DNA from: Salinimonas profundi
Lineage (GTDB): Bacteria > Pseudomonadota > Gammaproteobacteria > Enterobacterales > Alteromonadaceae
Assembly (NCBI RefSeq): GCF_014750655.1
Contig: NZ_JABBXD010000004.1
Span: 124,001 to 188,000, forward strand
DNA: 64,000 nt
Direction: 5' to 3'
Shown in pieces: positions 1-10,050 of the stretch. Position 1 is the first letter of the stretch, and each line of letters opens with the position of its first letter. The translations under genes and the position numbers were made by a program. The notes under the pieces were generated by a model. That model saw only the letters and a program-made list of their open reading frames with translations, had not been told where the DNA came from and did not search any database.

Positions 1-215
1 CGGACTAACAGAATTCATTTGGTGCCTCACTCCTTTCCGGTACACAACACATACGCGCTCTGGCGACAAAGAAGCTGACGCCAGACACTGACAGTAAAAG
101 GTTCTCTAGCGGCAAACTCAACGATTTAGCCTGAGACATGAAAAACAGAAGAGTAAGATTAACGTAAACTTGCCGGTGTCGAGGTTAAATTTTTTTACAA
201 ATAGGCGGCGGGTGC

Positions 216-243
216 TTGGCGGTGAATGAATTGTGCGTATAAT
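216..243 (+). promoter_or_regulatory. Candidate sigma70 promoter of the acyl-CoA dehydrogenase gene
   Basis: A perfect TATAAT (238-243) lies 16 bp downstream of TTGGCG (216-221), about 40 bp upstream of the acyl-CoA dehydrogenase start codon. The leader is short and holds a good ribosome binding site (AGGAG, about 272-276). The rest of positions 1-215 shows no gene I can support. Confidence 0.55.
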
Positions 244-283
244 TACAAATTCAAACACCCGTTTAAATCAATAGGAGTGGGTT

Positions 284-2044
284 ATGCCTCAGTATCAGGC
301 CCCAATGGCAGATTATCAGTTTCTGCTTAAAGAGTGGCTGTCATTAGACACGCACTATCAACAGCTGGGTATCAGCGACTTTGACTTTGAGCTTGCAAAT
401 GAAGTTATCGCTCAGGGCGCAAAATTTGCCGAAGATGTGATAGCGCCATTGAACCGCACCGGTGACGAACAAGGGTGTAAGCTGGAAAACGGCAAGGTAA
501 CCACCCCAGATGGTTTTGCTGAGGCATACAAAGAGTATATTGCAAACGGTTGGAACAGCATGCTGGGTTCAGCCGACTATGATGGCCAGGAGCTGCCCTA
601 TTCAATGGCTGTTCCGGTGCATGAAATGCTGCATTCTGCAAACCTGAGCTGGCGCCTGACCAGTATGCTCACCGAAAGCGCTGTGCTTGCTGTAACCCGC
701 CATGCCAGCGAGGAACTTAAATCGCAGTATCTGGCCAAGCTGATAAGCGGTGAGTGGACCGGAACAATGAACCTGACCGAACCGCATGCCGGTACCGATT
801 TGGCATTGCTTAACACTAAAGCTGAGCCACAGGGTGACGGCAGTTATACAATCACCGGCAACAAAATTTTTATTACCGGTGGCGATCATGAATGGACCAG
901 TAACATCATTCATATGGTGCTGGCTCGTTTACCAGATGCGCCAGCGGGCGTTAAGGGTATCAGCTTATTTCTGGTGCCCAAGTTTTTGTTGGATGAGAAC
1001 AATGAGCCAGCCGAAGCCAATGCGGTTTCAGTAGGCAGTATTGAACACAAGATGGGCATCAAAGGCAGTCCCACCTGCGTGATGAATTACGATGGTGCAA
1101 AAGGCTGGCTGATTGGCGAGGAAAACAAAGGTCTGGCATGCATGTTCACGATGATGAATGATGCACGTTTTCAGGTTGGTCTGGAAGGTCTGGGCGCAGC
1201 TGAAGCGTCTTTTCAGGGCGCTTTGGAATATGCCCGTGAGCGTGTGCAGTCACGTGCGCCACAAGGTGTACAGAATCCAGATGGCAAAGCCGACCCTATC
1301 GTTTTTCAGCCTGATGTTGCGCGAATGCTGTTAACCCAGAAAACGCAAACTGAAGGCTGCCGGGCGTTAGCCGTTCTGTATTCAAAATATATGGATATCG
1401 AGCGTCTCGGCAATGATGAAGACAAAACAACAGCCGCTCAGGTTTTGCAGTTTTTAACTCCCGTGTGCAAAGCCTTTATGACTGATATGGGGCTGGAAGC
1501 AAGCAGCCTGGGCGTACAAGTGCTTGGCGGCCACGGTTATATCCGCGAATGGGGCATGGAGCAACTGATGCGTGACGTGCGCATCGCGCAGCTTTATGAA
1601 GGCACCAATGGTATTCAGGCACTGGATCTTATCGGTCGTAAGCTGACCCGCGACAAAGGTCAGATGATGGAAACCACTTATATCGAGTTTGGCAAGCTGG
1701 TGGCGAACATTCAGGATGATACTGTCAAAGCACAGGCGCAGGCATTGTTGGATGACTGGCGGGCAAGCTCTGCCGATTGTCTGGCGTTGGACCCGGCTGA
1801 TGTCGCCAGTGCCGCGTGCGATTACCTTGCCTACACTGCTTATTCGTTAATTGGTGTGCTTTGGTACAGCATGGCGGATAGTGCGTCACGTAGTGAAAAC
1901 CAAACCATCGCCAGCGCTAAAGTTAAATCGCGTGACTTTTATATCGCACGTATTTTACCGCGTCGTGATGCTCACAAAGTCGCGATGAAAGCAGGCAAAG
2001 CGTCGGTGCTGTCAATTTCTGGCAGCGAGTTCGATTATCTGTAA
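284..2044 (+). CDS. Acyl-CoA dehydrogenase, long form with C-terminal extension
   Basis: This 586-residue flavoprotein is an acyl-CoA dehydrogenase, which would carry out the first, FAD-dependent alpha-beta oxidation of acyl-CoA thioesters in fatty acid breakdown. The family signature is clear: a helical N-terminal domain, the middle-domain stretch MNLTEPHAGTDL at about residues 163-174, and near residues 420-450 the C-terminal motif GGHGYIREWGMEQLMRD, followed by the YEGTNGIQALDL segment that shapes the active site. It is longer than the roughly 380-residue short-chain enzymes and has the extra C-terminal domain seen in the roughly 600-residue bacterial group annotated as PA0506/AcdB-like. 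The start is set by a strong AGGAG site. It is a single-gene unit with its own promoter and a strong terminator behind it. The chain-length preference cannot be read from the sequence. Confidence 0.93.
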   Translation: MPQYQAPMADYQFLLKEWLSLDTHYQQLGISDFDFELANEVIAQGAKFAEDVIAPLNRTGDEQGCKLENGKVTTPDGFAEAYKEYIANGWNSMLGSADYDGQELPYSMAVPVHEMLHSANLSWRLTSMLTESAVLAVTRHASEELKSQYLAKLISGEWTGTMNLTEPHAGTDLALLNTKAEPQGDGSYTITGNKIFITGGDHEWTSNIIHMVLARLPDAPAGVKGISLFLVPKFLLDENNEPAEANAVSVGSIEHKMGIKGSPTCVMNYDGAKGWLIGEENKGLACMFTMMNDARFQVGLEGLGAAEASFQGALEYARERVQSRAPQGVQNPDGKADPIVFQPDVARMLLTQKTQTEGCRALAVLYSKYMDIERLGNDEDKTTAAQVLQFLTPVCKAFMTDMGLEASSLGVQVLGGHGYIREWGMEQLMRDVRIAQLYEGTNGIQALDLIGRKLTRDKGQMMETTYIEFGKLVANIQDDTVKAQAQALLDDWRASSADCLALDPADVASAACDYLAYTAYSLIGVLWYSMADSASRSENQTIASAKVKSRDFYIARILPRRDAHKVAMKAGKASVLSISGSEFDYL

Positions 2045-2094
2045 TCCCAGTTATGATACCCACCAACTGAAGCTGGTGGTGTAAAGCAGGCAAT

Positions 2095-2124
2095 AAAAAG
2101 CCCCGCGCGTGCGGGGCTTTTTTA
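2095..2124. terminator. Bidirectional rho-independent terminator
   Basis: A GC-rich hairpin (AAAGCCCCGC, loop, GCGGGGCTTT) is flanked by an A-run on the left and a T-run on the right. It sits between two convergent genes, the acyl-CoA dehydrogenase and the GH97 enzyme, and can stop transcription from both sides. Confidence 0.9.
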
Positions 2125-2145
2125 TGTCAGTCACTTAATGCAATT

Positions 2146-4203
2146 TTAGTTTAGTGCCTTAAAGCGAACAGCGGCTCCACCAGCAGTGGCCAGGTACAGA
2201 TCCATACTGTCCTTTGCTGTCACCGTTTTGGTTTCATAACTCATTGCATACGGGTTATCTTTCCAGTCTGTGTCCTGTTTATCCTGATACACCTGTGCTT
2301 CATACTTTTTGCCCGGCTTAAGAAAGTCCAGCTTCACCGTGACTGTACGCGGCTCTTCATTGGTAACGGCTCCCAGATACCAGTCATCGCCTGAATAATC
2401 GCGGTCCTTTTTCTCTTGTCTGGCAATAACGATAAAGTCACCAACTTCACCCTGTAGCGCCTCAGTTTTTTCCCAGTCAGTGGGCACATCCTGAATAAAC
2501 TGGAATGCCTGTTTATGCTTGAGATAATTCTCAGGCAGATCAGCTGCCATCTGAATCGGGCTGTATAACACCACATACTGCGCCAACTGACGTGTTAACG
2601 TCGACATTGGGCGGCGTTCAAAATCAACGGTGTCATTTTCAGGTACTTCCGGACGCTTGTAATCGAAGTCGAAAATGCCCGGTGTGAAATCCATGGGCCC
2701 GGCCAACATGCGGGTGAATGACATAGTAGGAATATGATTAGCCGGATTAGGCGCGCCCACACCCGAGTTGTATTCCTGACCCCGGGCACTTTCCCGCGAA
2801 ATCCAGTTTGGATAGGTACGACGCAATCCGGTGTCCTTCACTGACTCATGGGTATTGATGGCAAGCTCATACTTAGCGGCGGTGCTGACGTTATTGATAA
2901 AATGATTTACCACCGGCTGGCTGTCAGTAAACTCATAGCGCATGATGTCGTTTTCGTCACGACGTTTCAGATTTTGCCCAAAAGCCACATAGCCTGTTTT
3001 AATCTGCTCAACACCATGATCCTGATACAACTTGAAGCCATCTTCCATTTGCTCTTCGTAATTGGTGATGCCGCCGGACGTTTCATGGTGACCAATCAGC
3101 TTCACGCCTTTTTTCTTACCGTAATCGGTTACCGCTTTTACATCGAAATCCGGATAGCTTTCGGTAAAGCTGAATAACTGAGAGTTTTCTATCCAGTTGC
3201 CATCCCAGCCTTTATTCCAGCCTTCCACCAATACACCGTCAAAGCCATATTTGGCGGCAAAGTCCATGTATTGTTTAGTGCGTTCGGTGGTTGCGCCATG
3301 CTTATCGCCTGATCCCCAGGTGTATTTGCCGATATGCATACCCCACCAGATACCCACATATTTGCCCGGGTTGATCCAATCAACTTCACCTAGTTTATTG
3401 GGTTCGTTAAGGTTAAGTGAAATGTAGGAGTTAATCAGGTCAACAGCCTGCTCACCCACCGTTATTGTGCGCCACGGTGTGGTGAAACTGCCTTCTTTGT
3501 GGACCAGCGTACCGTCAGCTCGTGGGGATAGGTTAGCTTCTAAGCGTCCACCATCCTGACGCTGCAGGCTCATTCCGGCATAATCCACCAGCGCCGCTTC
3601 GTGAATAGCCAGATGGGTACCGTCTTCATATTTAACGGTGAAGGGTGTGTGCGCCAGGTCAACGTCCTGCAAAGGCGTTTCACGGTAAAGATACTCATAG
3701 CGCTCACGGCCCTGTCCGGGGATCCAGTAAGCCGTTGCGGCGTCCGGATTGGTCAGGTGGAATTGCGTCAGCTCGCGCGTGATATTGCGCTGACCGCTGC
3801 CGGGGACTTCATAACGAAAGCCGATGCCATCATCAAAAACACGAGCACGAACCACAAACTTGCGCTGCGCATCATCAGTATGTGTAAACTCAACAGCCAG
3901 TTCATTATACGTGTTTTCGATAATGCGCTGTTCACCCCAGGGCTGTTCCCAGGAATCGTTGTGTTTGTCACGACTGACTTCTTTAACTGAAAAGTCACGA
4001 TACATTGGCTGGGCCTGTTCAAAGGTGAAACCCAGCTTGCTGGCATCAATTAACTTTTTGCCTTTAAACGTCAGTGAATATTCAGCCAGTTCGTTTTCAT
4101 CAGAAAATGTCAGTACCAAATCGCCATCCGGCGATTTTACTGAGATGTCTTCGGCATGGGCGGTAAAGGCGAGTACACCCAGTGCAAGTGTGAAATATCG
4201 CAT
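2146..4203 (-). CDS. Glycoside hydrolase family 97 (alpha-glucosidase/alpha-galactosidase type), secreted
   Basis: This protein of about 685 residues matches the GH97 (SusB-like) layout. It has an N-terminal beta-sandwich starting at ISVKSPDGDLVLTF, a central TIM barrel, and a C-terminal beta domain. The barrel carries recognisable GH97 stretches: NPGKYVGIWWGMHIG, GFDGVLVEGWNKGWDGNW, and KLIGHHETSGG. The chosen start (ATG 4201-4203) is preceded by AGAGGA at good spacing and opens a clean signal peptide, MRYFTLALGVLAFTAHA, so the enzyme is exported, presumably to the periplasm. An in-frame ATG 15 codons upstream lacks a good ribosome binding site and would spoil the signal peptide. GH97 enzymes can be inverting alpha-glucosidases or retaining alpha-galactosidases, and I cannot assign which from motifs alone. 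No sus-like transporter lies next to it. Confidence 0.9.
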   Translation of the reverse strand: MRYFTLALGVLAFTAHAEDISVKSPDGDLVLTFSDENELAEYSLTFKGKKLIDASKLGFTFEQAQPMYRDFSVKEVSRDKHNDSWEQPWGEQRIIENTYNELAVEFTHTDDAQRKFVVRARVFDDGIGFRYEVPGSGQRNITRELTQFHLTNPDAATAYWIPGQGRERYEYLYRETPLQDVDLAHTPFTVKYEDGTHLAIHEAALVDYAGMSLQRQDGGRLEANLSPRADGTLVHKEGSFTTPWRTITVGEQAVDLINSYISLNLNEPNKLGEVDWINPGKYVGIWWGMHIGKYTWGSGDKHGATTERTKQYMDFAAKYGFDGVLVEGWNKGWDGNWIENSQLFSFTESYPDFDVKAVTDYGKKKGVKLIGHHETSGGITNYEEQMEDGFKLYQDHGVEQIKTGYVAFGQNLKRRDENDIMRYEFTDSQPVVNHFINNVSTAAKYELAINTHESVKDTGLRRTYPNWISRESARGQEYNSGVGAPNPANHIPTMSFTRMLAGPMDFTPGIFDFDYKRPEVPENDTVDFERRPMSTLTRQLAQYVVLYSPIQMAADLPENYLKHKQAFQFIQDVPTDWEKTEALQGEVGDFIVIARQEKKDRDYSGDDWYLGAVTNEEPRTVTVKLDFLKPGKKYEAQVYQDKQDTDWKDNPYAMSYETKTVTAKDSMDLYLATAGGAAVRFKALN

Positions 4204-4335
4204 AGCTTTCCTCTTCATTGTGATTGTCAAAGCATAGCAGTGAGACAACGTAAATACAGTTTTAATATTAAGCAGTTAACATATACGAGGATCATAATTT
4301 AACGACCGCAATAGCCAGACAGATTGTCTGACATA

Positions 4336-4366
4336 AAAAAAACCAGGCCGAAGCCTGGTTTTTAAA
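4336..4366 (-). terminator. Rho-independent terminator of the nuclease gene
   Basis: On the minus strand a hairpin AAACCAGGC-TTCG-GCCTGGTTT is followed by a long T-run. It lies 14 bp beyond the stop codon of the large secreted nuclease gene. The UUCG-type tetraloop makes it especially stable. Confidence 0.88.
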
Positions 4367-4379
4367 AGGTCACGCGTGT

Positions 4380-7300
4380 TTAGTTAAACAATGAACGCAA
4401 ATTACTGACCTTTGCAGGTCCACGTCCGCGATCTTCACGCTTACAGCCTTTACGGGTGCACAGGTCGCGGAAGAAGCGTATGTCTTTATTGTTCACACGC
4501 CCGTCATTATTCAGGTCCAGTTCCGGGTCGACAGACTGCTTAAATAGCACAGCCTTGATGAACAAACGGAAGTCAGACGTATCGACATCGTTGTCGCCGT
4601 CCATATCGCCCAGCAATGTCAGATTAAAACTGGTCACAACAGGATCATGGTCAGAGGCACGATACAGCAGCGTGTTAAGCCAGGCATCCGGCTTATACTC
4701 ACTGTTGTAATCTACTGCCGGCATTTCATCAGCATTAATGTGCCATGCTGTTGCGTCAGTTAATGCATCTTTCATAGGCCCGCTCACTAACTGATAATCC
4801 AGCGTACCGGACTCGCCACGGAAGGTATACGTATAGACCTGTTTGCCATTTACCTGTTCCAGCGTATTGATATAGCCTGAGCTGGTCAGGTAAGTGATTG
4901 GGTTTTCCTGCGCGTAGGCATTCATATCACCCATAATGACTTTTGACACATCCGCATACTGCGCTTCCAGCCAGGTATTGAGCGCAATAGCGGCACGCGT
5001 ACGCGTTACATCGCAGTTCCCGGCAAGCGGATCGTCATCACCGGCGCCACATGAAGAGCCTTTTGATTTCAGGTGATTAACACTGATAACAAATTCACGG
5101 TTGGTGTCTTTATGGGCAAAGCGCTGGGTCAGTGCCGGTCTGTTTCTATCGCTAAACAGCGGGCCGTTTTCATCGCTGATGCTGTGTTGCGGCGTCAGAA
5201 TTTTTGCGCTGCCAACCGGCGCTACCCGATCTTTGCGATAAAGCAGTCCGGTGGTGATGTCGTCGGTACCAATGGTGTCTACACCGGCATCAACAAAAGC
5301 ATAGACGTCCTCACCCATCTGCTGATTCAGCGCATCGGTCAGCTGTGCAATCATGCTTAGCGGACCAAAACCGTCGTTTTCAATTTCCATCAGGCCGATG
5401 GCATCAGCATCCAGCTCTGTCATGGCGCTGACAATTTTCTCCAGCTGACGCTCATACTCTGCCTCGGTATCGGCACCGCGAGATGTCGGGAAGCCCTCTC
5501 CCTGACCATTACCATTAAACAGGTTCAGTACATTAAAGCTGGCCAGTGTCAGGTTGCCTTCAATAAGTGCTGGCTCATCAGTACGGGCGTTTTCTTTTAT
5601 AACATCCACTAAACCAAGTGGACGCACACGATAATTTGAAAACCCGTAATCCATCACTCCTACTACCTGCGACACCTTATCGCCCAAACGAATCGGGTTG
5701 TAGGGGTCGATGCCTCCGGCGCCAAGCAGATACTGTGAGTTACCGCTGCCATCGGCATTATCATCAATGATCAGCATATCGCGCGCATTTGCTGCTGCCA
5801 GTGCACTGGCCTGGTCAGAATCAGGCGCAAAAAGCTGAGTCGGGATGTACAAGCGCTTAGAAGATACCGTCACCTCACCATACTGACTGTAGCTATACAC
5901 GTTGTTTATCACCCAGTCAGACTGGTTGGTAACAAGCATACCTTCAACCGCTTCAAGGTCGGCGTCATCGTTGACCGGCAGAGACAGTGATACCGCAGAC
6001 ACACTGTCGGTACCACATACCTGAGGAATTGACTGTACGCTGAGCTGTGTACGGCCATAACGCTCAGAAACACTGGCGGTAAAGCGCACCACATCCCCGG
6101 CCGTCAATGCACTGTTATCACCGGGCGAATAAACAAATACCCCTTCAGAGGTCGCCGGATTGTTATCAGCATCCTGATCTTCTTCCTGAATGAAGAACCC
6201 ACTGAGATCCGGTGTGATGTGAGTGATCACGGCTTCCACCTCGACAGTCTGCCCCGCCAGCGGTGAGGCAAAGCTGTCGCCCTGTACATCATGAATCAGG
6301 GTAGCAGGCGTGTAGCAGGCCGAAGGCTGTTCAGGGTCACCGCCATTATCGCCGTTACCGTATTGCCCCAGTCCGTCGAAGGTATTTTTGGCAAAGCCGT
6401 CCCATTGCTCGGCAGGATCAAACGCATCAAAGGCATTAGCATCGCCAGCGCTGACAGAGGATTTGCGGCGAAGCGTGTTGTCTTTCGTGCTGGTATCGCC
6501 ACTGCCCCACTCGGTTCTGACACCGATCTGGCCAATAGCATCAATAATTTCGCCATTATGCAGCAATACCACCGCATCATCACCGTTAAAGCTAACCTGT
6601 GAGGTCAGCATGTCGGCCACACTGGTAACCGGCGCATCAGACTGGTTATTAGCCAGTACAAACACATCGCCTGGTGCCAGGTCGCCGCTTAAGGTGATCG
6701 GAGAGTTTCCGTTTTCACTACCATTGGCGAATATCTGTACCGCATAATCAGACAAGGAAAGAGTTGCAGAACCCAGGTTCACAATTTCCAGCGCCTTGTT
6801 GTAACTACCGCCTTCCACGTACTCTGAAAAGAACGGCTGCGCCGGACTCAGGCTATAGGTGCCTACCGGAATAGGTGTCACCGCGGTGGCATTATCGGCC
6901 TGGCCATCCAGCGTATCTTTGCCGGGAATCATCCAGTCATCGGCACTGAACTCACCATCAGGTACACCGGCTGTACGATACGCGAAGCTGTCGGCATATT
7001 CCCAAACCTGTCCACTGCCATCAACATCGGTCTCACCATAAAGGTCAATGCGATCACCGTTACAGAAAACTTCAATGGCATCGTCGCCGTTTATCGACAT
7101 TGCACCGCTGGTGTAATCAGGGGCGAATCCGAAGAAGTTCGTGAAGCCGGTGCTTTCACTGGCAATATACAGATAGTCACCTGCGTTTGCTGAAACAGAA
7201 GGAAAAACAAATTCTTCACCCGATGAGCCATTACCGTTATTGGCCGAACCTACGCCGCATACGCTTAAATCAGCGATATCCTGGGCAACATACAGCTCAA

Positions 7301-8798
7301 TGCCTTTGGGTACGCCGCCACTAAGCGGGCCGTCGAACACAGCGCTAAGCACCAGTGGTGCTGCGGTTGGCAGCTCCGGCTCAACCGGGTCTTCCGGCTC
7401 AGTAGGCGTGGTGTCATCACAGCTGTCTGTATCATAGAACATGCTTACCCAGTCCGGATTATCCACAAACGGGTTGCGATTGCCCTGATACTCATAAATG
7501 GCCTGCTGGCGTGTTTGCTCACGGGTATCTACCGGATCAGCATTATGCCACTCAACCAGCGTACACAGCTTGCCCAGCTCCGGGCTGCCTGAATCAGTGA
7601 TGCGATTGACAAGCGACAGGTCTGGGGTAATGTCATTACCCATGCCTTCATAACGCACATCCATGTACATCATCATTCGAGCAACATCGCCTTTAATGTC
7701 ATCGCGCGGCTCGAACGAATCGCCATCAATGCGATTGTCCGGCGCCTCGGCTAACGGCGAGTCAGAGAAGTCAAAATCAAGGTTGCCACGACTGGCGTTT
7801 ACGGAGATATCAGTCGGTCTCAGATGCTGAATATCCGTATAGGCTTCTGTCGCACTGCTGCTGAAACCATGACTTTTGGGCCAGCTATGCTCACGGTTCC
7901 AGTTATCCGGATTGGTTGATGCCGCGCCTGAACCGTTTGAGGCTTTGGCCAGTGAGCGGTTAGAGTAAAACAAAATAATATTATCCGGGTTGGCCGGATC
8001 CTGGTCGGTGGCAGTCAGCGCTGACCAGACTTGCGAATAGGTAAGCTGGCGCTGATCGGTGGCAATCACATCACTTAGTGTGGCGCGAATGGTCGCGACG
8101 TCATAACCTGCGTCAATTTGTGACTGAACAGCAGCATAATAGACTGACGCATCAAAGGAAGCAGCATCAGCGACTTTGTCCAGTGCCGGGCAGTTGGTAC
8201 AGACACCTTCAGGGATACCATCACTGTCGCCCGTGTCAGCATTATCTGACAAGGTATGCTCACCCAGTCCGGTGAAATCATCCTGGGGCAGACCAGTATA
8301 TTCCTGCGCCGGTACAAACACATCAAACGGATTGGTATCACCGGTTAACACCGTCGGTTTACGCACCAGCGTGTTGTCTTTCGTGCTGACCGGACTGGTG
8401 CCCCACTGCGGGTCGGGGCGAAAACCAACCTGACCCAGGCTGTCTACCACCACGCCGTCTTTGGTCAGTACAACCGCATCGTCGCCATTAAATAAGTTTT
8501 GTGAGGTTAATTGCTGTGCCAGCTGACTCAACGCTGGGTCACTGCGGTTATCAGCAATGACCCAGGTAGCATTGGCCTCGACCGTGCCTTCCAGCGTTAT
8601 GATAGCGCTGGCATCGGTCTGCCCGTTAGAATAAACAGAGAGCGTGTAGCCATCCAGGGAGAGCGGTTCAGATGTCGAGTTATAAAGCTCGAGAGCTTTG
8701 TTATAGCTGCTTCCTTCAACATATTGCGAAATCAGCACATCAGCGCTGACCGGCGTTGATAAACACAATGCCAGGGGCAGCAGGGTAGATTTTTTCAT
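4380..8798 (-). CDS. Giant secreted double nuclease: lamin-tail domains, endonuclease I, EEP nuclease, dockerin-like tail
   Basis: This 1472-residue exported protein would degrade extracellular DNA, probably for phosphate and nucleotides. Visible order: signal peptide (1-19); lamin-tail domain (about 20-180); endonuclease I domain (about 215-455) with the catalytic-type stretch NREHSWPKSH (H304); an Asp/Glu/Pro-rich linker; a diverged second lamin-tail region (480-650); and a third lamin-tail domain (655-815) very like the first (QYVEGSSYNKALELYN versus EYVEGGSYNKALEIVN). An OB-like region (850-1070) follows, then an endonuclease/exonuclease/phosphatase domain (1083-1395) with LMEIEND, NHLKSKG, GDMNAY and SDHDP motifs. 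The tail (1397-1445) has two calcium-loop repeats (DMDGDNDVDTSDF, DLNNDGRVNNKDI) typical of dockerin-like modules. ExeM/NucH-type nucleases share the lamin-tail plus EEP part. Having both nuclease folds in one chain is notable. The start has an AGGA site 9 bp upstream. Confidence 0.92.
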   Translation of the reverse strand: MKKSTLLPLALCLSTPVSADVLISQYVEGSSYNKALELYNSTSEPLSLDGYTLSVYSNGQTDASAIITLEGTVEANATWVIADNRSDPALSQLAQQLTSQNLFNGDDAVVLTKDGVVVDSLGQVGFRPDPQWGTSPVSTKDNTLVRKPTVLTGDTNPFDVFVPAQEYTGLPQDDFTGLGEHTLSDNADTGDSDGIPEGVCTNCPALDKVADAASFDASVYYAAVQSQIDAGYDVATIRATLSDVIATDQRQLTYSQVWSALTATDQDPANPDNIILFYSNRSLAKASNGSGAASTNPDNWNREHSWPKSHGFSSSATEAYTDIQHLRPTDISVNASRGNLDFDFSDSPLAEAPDNRIDGDSFEPRDDIKGDVARMMMYMDVRYEGMGNDITPDLSLVNRITDSGSPELGKLCTLVEWHNADPVDTREQTRQQAIYEYQGNRNPFVDNPDWVSMFYDTDSCDDTTPTEPEDPVEPELPTAAPLVLSAVFDGPLSGGVPKGIELYVAQDIADLSVCGVGSANNGNGSSGEEFVFPSVSANAGDYLYIASESTGFTNFFGFAPDYTSGAMSINGDDAIEVFCNGDRIDLYGETDVDGSGQVWEYADSFAYRTAGVPDGEFSADDWMIPGKDTLDGQADNATAVTPIPVGTYSLSPAQPFFSEYVEGGSYNKALEIVNLGSATLSLSDYAVQIFANGSENGNSPITLSGDLAPGDVFVLANNQSDAPVTSVADMLTSQVSFNGDDAVVLLHNGEIIDAIGQIGVRTEWGSGDTSTKDNTLRRKSSVSAGDANAFDAFDPAEQWDGFAKNTFDGLGQYGNGDNGGDPEQPSACYTPATLIHDVQGDSFASPLAGQTVEVEAVITHITPDLSGFFIQEEDQDADNNPATSEGVFVYSPGDNSALTAGDVVRFTASVSERYGRTQLSVQSIPQVCGTDSVSAVSLSLPVNDDADLEAVEGMLVTNQSDWVINNVYSYSQYGEVTVSSKRLYIPTQLFAPDSDQASALAAANARDMLIIDDNADGSGNSQYLLGAGGIDPYNPIRLGDKVSQVVGVMDYGFSNYRVRPLGLVDVIKENARTDEPALIEGNLTLASFNVLNLFNGNGQGEGFPTSRGADTEAEYERQLEKIVSAMTELDADAIGLMEIENDGFGPLSMIAQLTDALNQQMGEDVYAFVDAGVDTIGTDDITTGLLYRKDRVAPVGSAKILTPQHSISDENGPLFSDRNRPALTQRFAHKDTNREFVISVNHLKSKGSSCGAGDDDPLAGNCDVTRTRAAIALNTWLEAQYADVSKVIMGDMNAYAQENPITYLTSSGYINTLEQVNGKQVYTYTFRGESGTLDYQLVSGPMKDALTDATAWHINADEMPAVDYNSEYKPDAWLNTLLYRASDHDPVVTSFNLTLLGDMDGDNDVDTSDFRLFIKAVLFKQSVDPELDLNNDGRVNNKDIRFFRDLCTRKGCKREDRGRGPAKVSNLRSLFN

Positions 8799-8994
8799 TT
8801 TTGTCGTTCCTGCTTTTTATTTAAAAACTGTCCTTCGGTGCAGGAAGACTATAAGGGATTTGCTACAGAAAAGTGACAGAAAACCGACAATTTGTGACGG
8901 AAATTTGACCCTGAAGATGTAAAGATCAACCACCAACCAAGTGTTTATGCGGCAATCAGCTACCTGACTGCCGTCGATAACGCCCATGATTTTT

Positions 8995-9519
8995 TTATCG
9001 TGGCGTCGCTGCGGTCTGTTCCAGCGTCTTTTCAAACCAATCTTTAATCATGGCTTTTTCATAAGTAAGATTTTCCGAGCGCCGGTTAATACGTGAACCC
9101 CGGTCCATAAAGGCCATATCTTTTAATTTCACATCTGCACTTTGCAATGTTTTACCGGTTGCATCTGTCAGCGTGTAACTAAAATGCATGCGGGGAATAT
9201 ACAGCGGTTTAACCAATCGGATATCGGCACCGCCCACGCCACCAAGAAAGCTGGCAGGCCAGACTTCACCAGCTAAATCCAGGTCAGTCACCGTCATGGA
9301 AAGTTTCTGACCGTCAGGTAATGTTTCAGCCAGTTCGGTGATATACGCTTCCATGTCTTTGAAAACCATCTCGCGAAAGGAGGTGCGGGATTGATTGGAG
9401 GGGCGGATGTCCTGATAAGATTCAGGCTCCTGCCAGGTCACACTTACTTCAGCGGCCGCGCTGGCAGACCCAGCATACAGCCCGGCAATACTCAGCACTG
9501 CCACAGCAAACTTTGCCAT
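8995..9519 (-). CDS. DUF3016 family exported protein
   Basis: This 174-residue protein has a signal peptide (about residues 1-22, ending SASAAA) and then a compact domain that matches what I recall of DUF3016. The clues are VSVTWQEPESYQDIRPS near the N-terminus, LPDGQKLSMTVTDLDLAGE in the middle, and RRSENLTYEKAMIKDWFEKTL at the C-terminus. The family function is unknown; the pattern suggests a periplasmic protein. It sits alone between the secreted nuclease and a small membrane protein gene, all on the minus strand but with gaps of about 170-200 bp, so an operon is not evident. Confidence 0.75.
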   Translation of the reverse strand: MAKFAVAVLSIAGLYAGSASAAAEVSVTWQEPESYQDIRPSNQSRTSFREMVFKDMEAYITELAETLPDGQKLSMTVTDLDLAGEVWPASFLGGVGGADIRLVKPLYIPRMHFSYTLTDATGKTLQSADVKLKDMAFMDRGSRINRRSENLTYEKAMIKDWFEKTLEQTAATPR

Positions 9520-9687
9520 TGTGGATACCTCACACAGATTGACACATGAATGATTACGTCTGGATGTTAGAGCGCGCTCATCATGGCAAGTTCATTTAAT
9601 GGTCATAATTTAATACTAACCATCGTATTGCCACAATGCGTGTCAGGTAAGAGTATGCTGGCGAAACTTAACAGAAGATGAATACGT

Positions 9688-10050
9688 TTATCGTTTCGCC
9701 AATAACGGAGATTCAGAAAGATAAGTGCAAAACTGATGACGTTTATCACCACTGATAAACGGGTTTTTATCGTCTTTTAAACAATACGTTTCGTGAAAGT
9801 GTTTAACATTCTGACGACTCGACGTGACAGAATCAAAATAGTCTTGCTGGAAAGGGCGCATGGACGCATACAGGCCGTCTGACTGTTCTCGAAGATCGTG
9901 CAGTGCGACTTTATCAGGCAACGCTTCTATCGTGATAAGCCAGTGCGTAACCGTCTGCTGTGCGCTGGAGAGAAAATCCTGCACTATCGGCATGCGCAAT
10001 ACAATCACTAACGCGGCTATTTCAATAAAGACCAGTAACTTACGAATCAT
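9688..10050 (-). CDS. Small membrane-anchored protein of unknown function
   Basis: I do not recognise this 120-residue protein. It begins with one hydrophobic segment (about residues 4-20, LLVFIEIAALVIVLRM) followed by a soluble, probably periplasmic part with two cysteines (in ETYCLKDD and HQFCTYLS) that could pair. The start is well supported by AGGAGG 13-14 bp upstream of the ATG. It is a single gene between the DUF3016 gene and the divergent ccoG unit. Coding status rests on the good ribosome binding site and the membrane-anchor pattern, not on a family match. Confidence 0.6.
   Translation of the reverse strand: MIRKLLVFIEIAALVIVLRMPIVQDFLSSAQQTVTHWLITIEALPDKVALHDLREQSDGLYASMRPFQQDYFDSVTSSRQNVKHFHETYCLKDDKNPFISGDKRHQFCTYLSESPLLAKR

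Noticed and set aside
8817..9035. 72-codon minus-strand frame between the nuclease and DUF3016 genes
   Set aside because: It overlaps the end of the DUF3016 gene and shows no ribosome binding site or recognisable pattern; composition looks non-coding.
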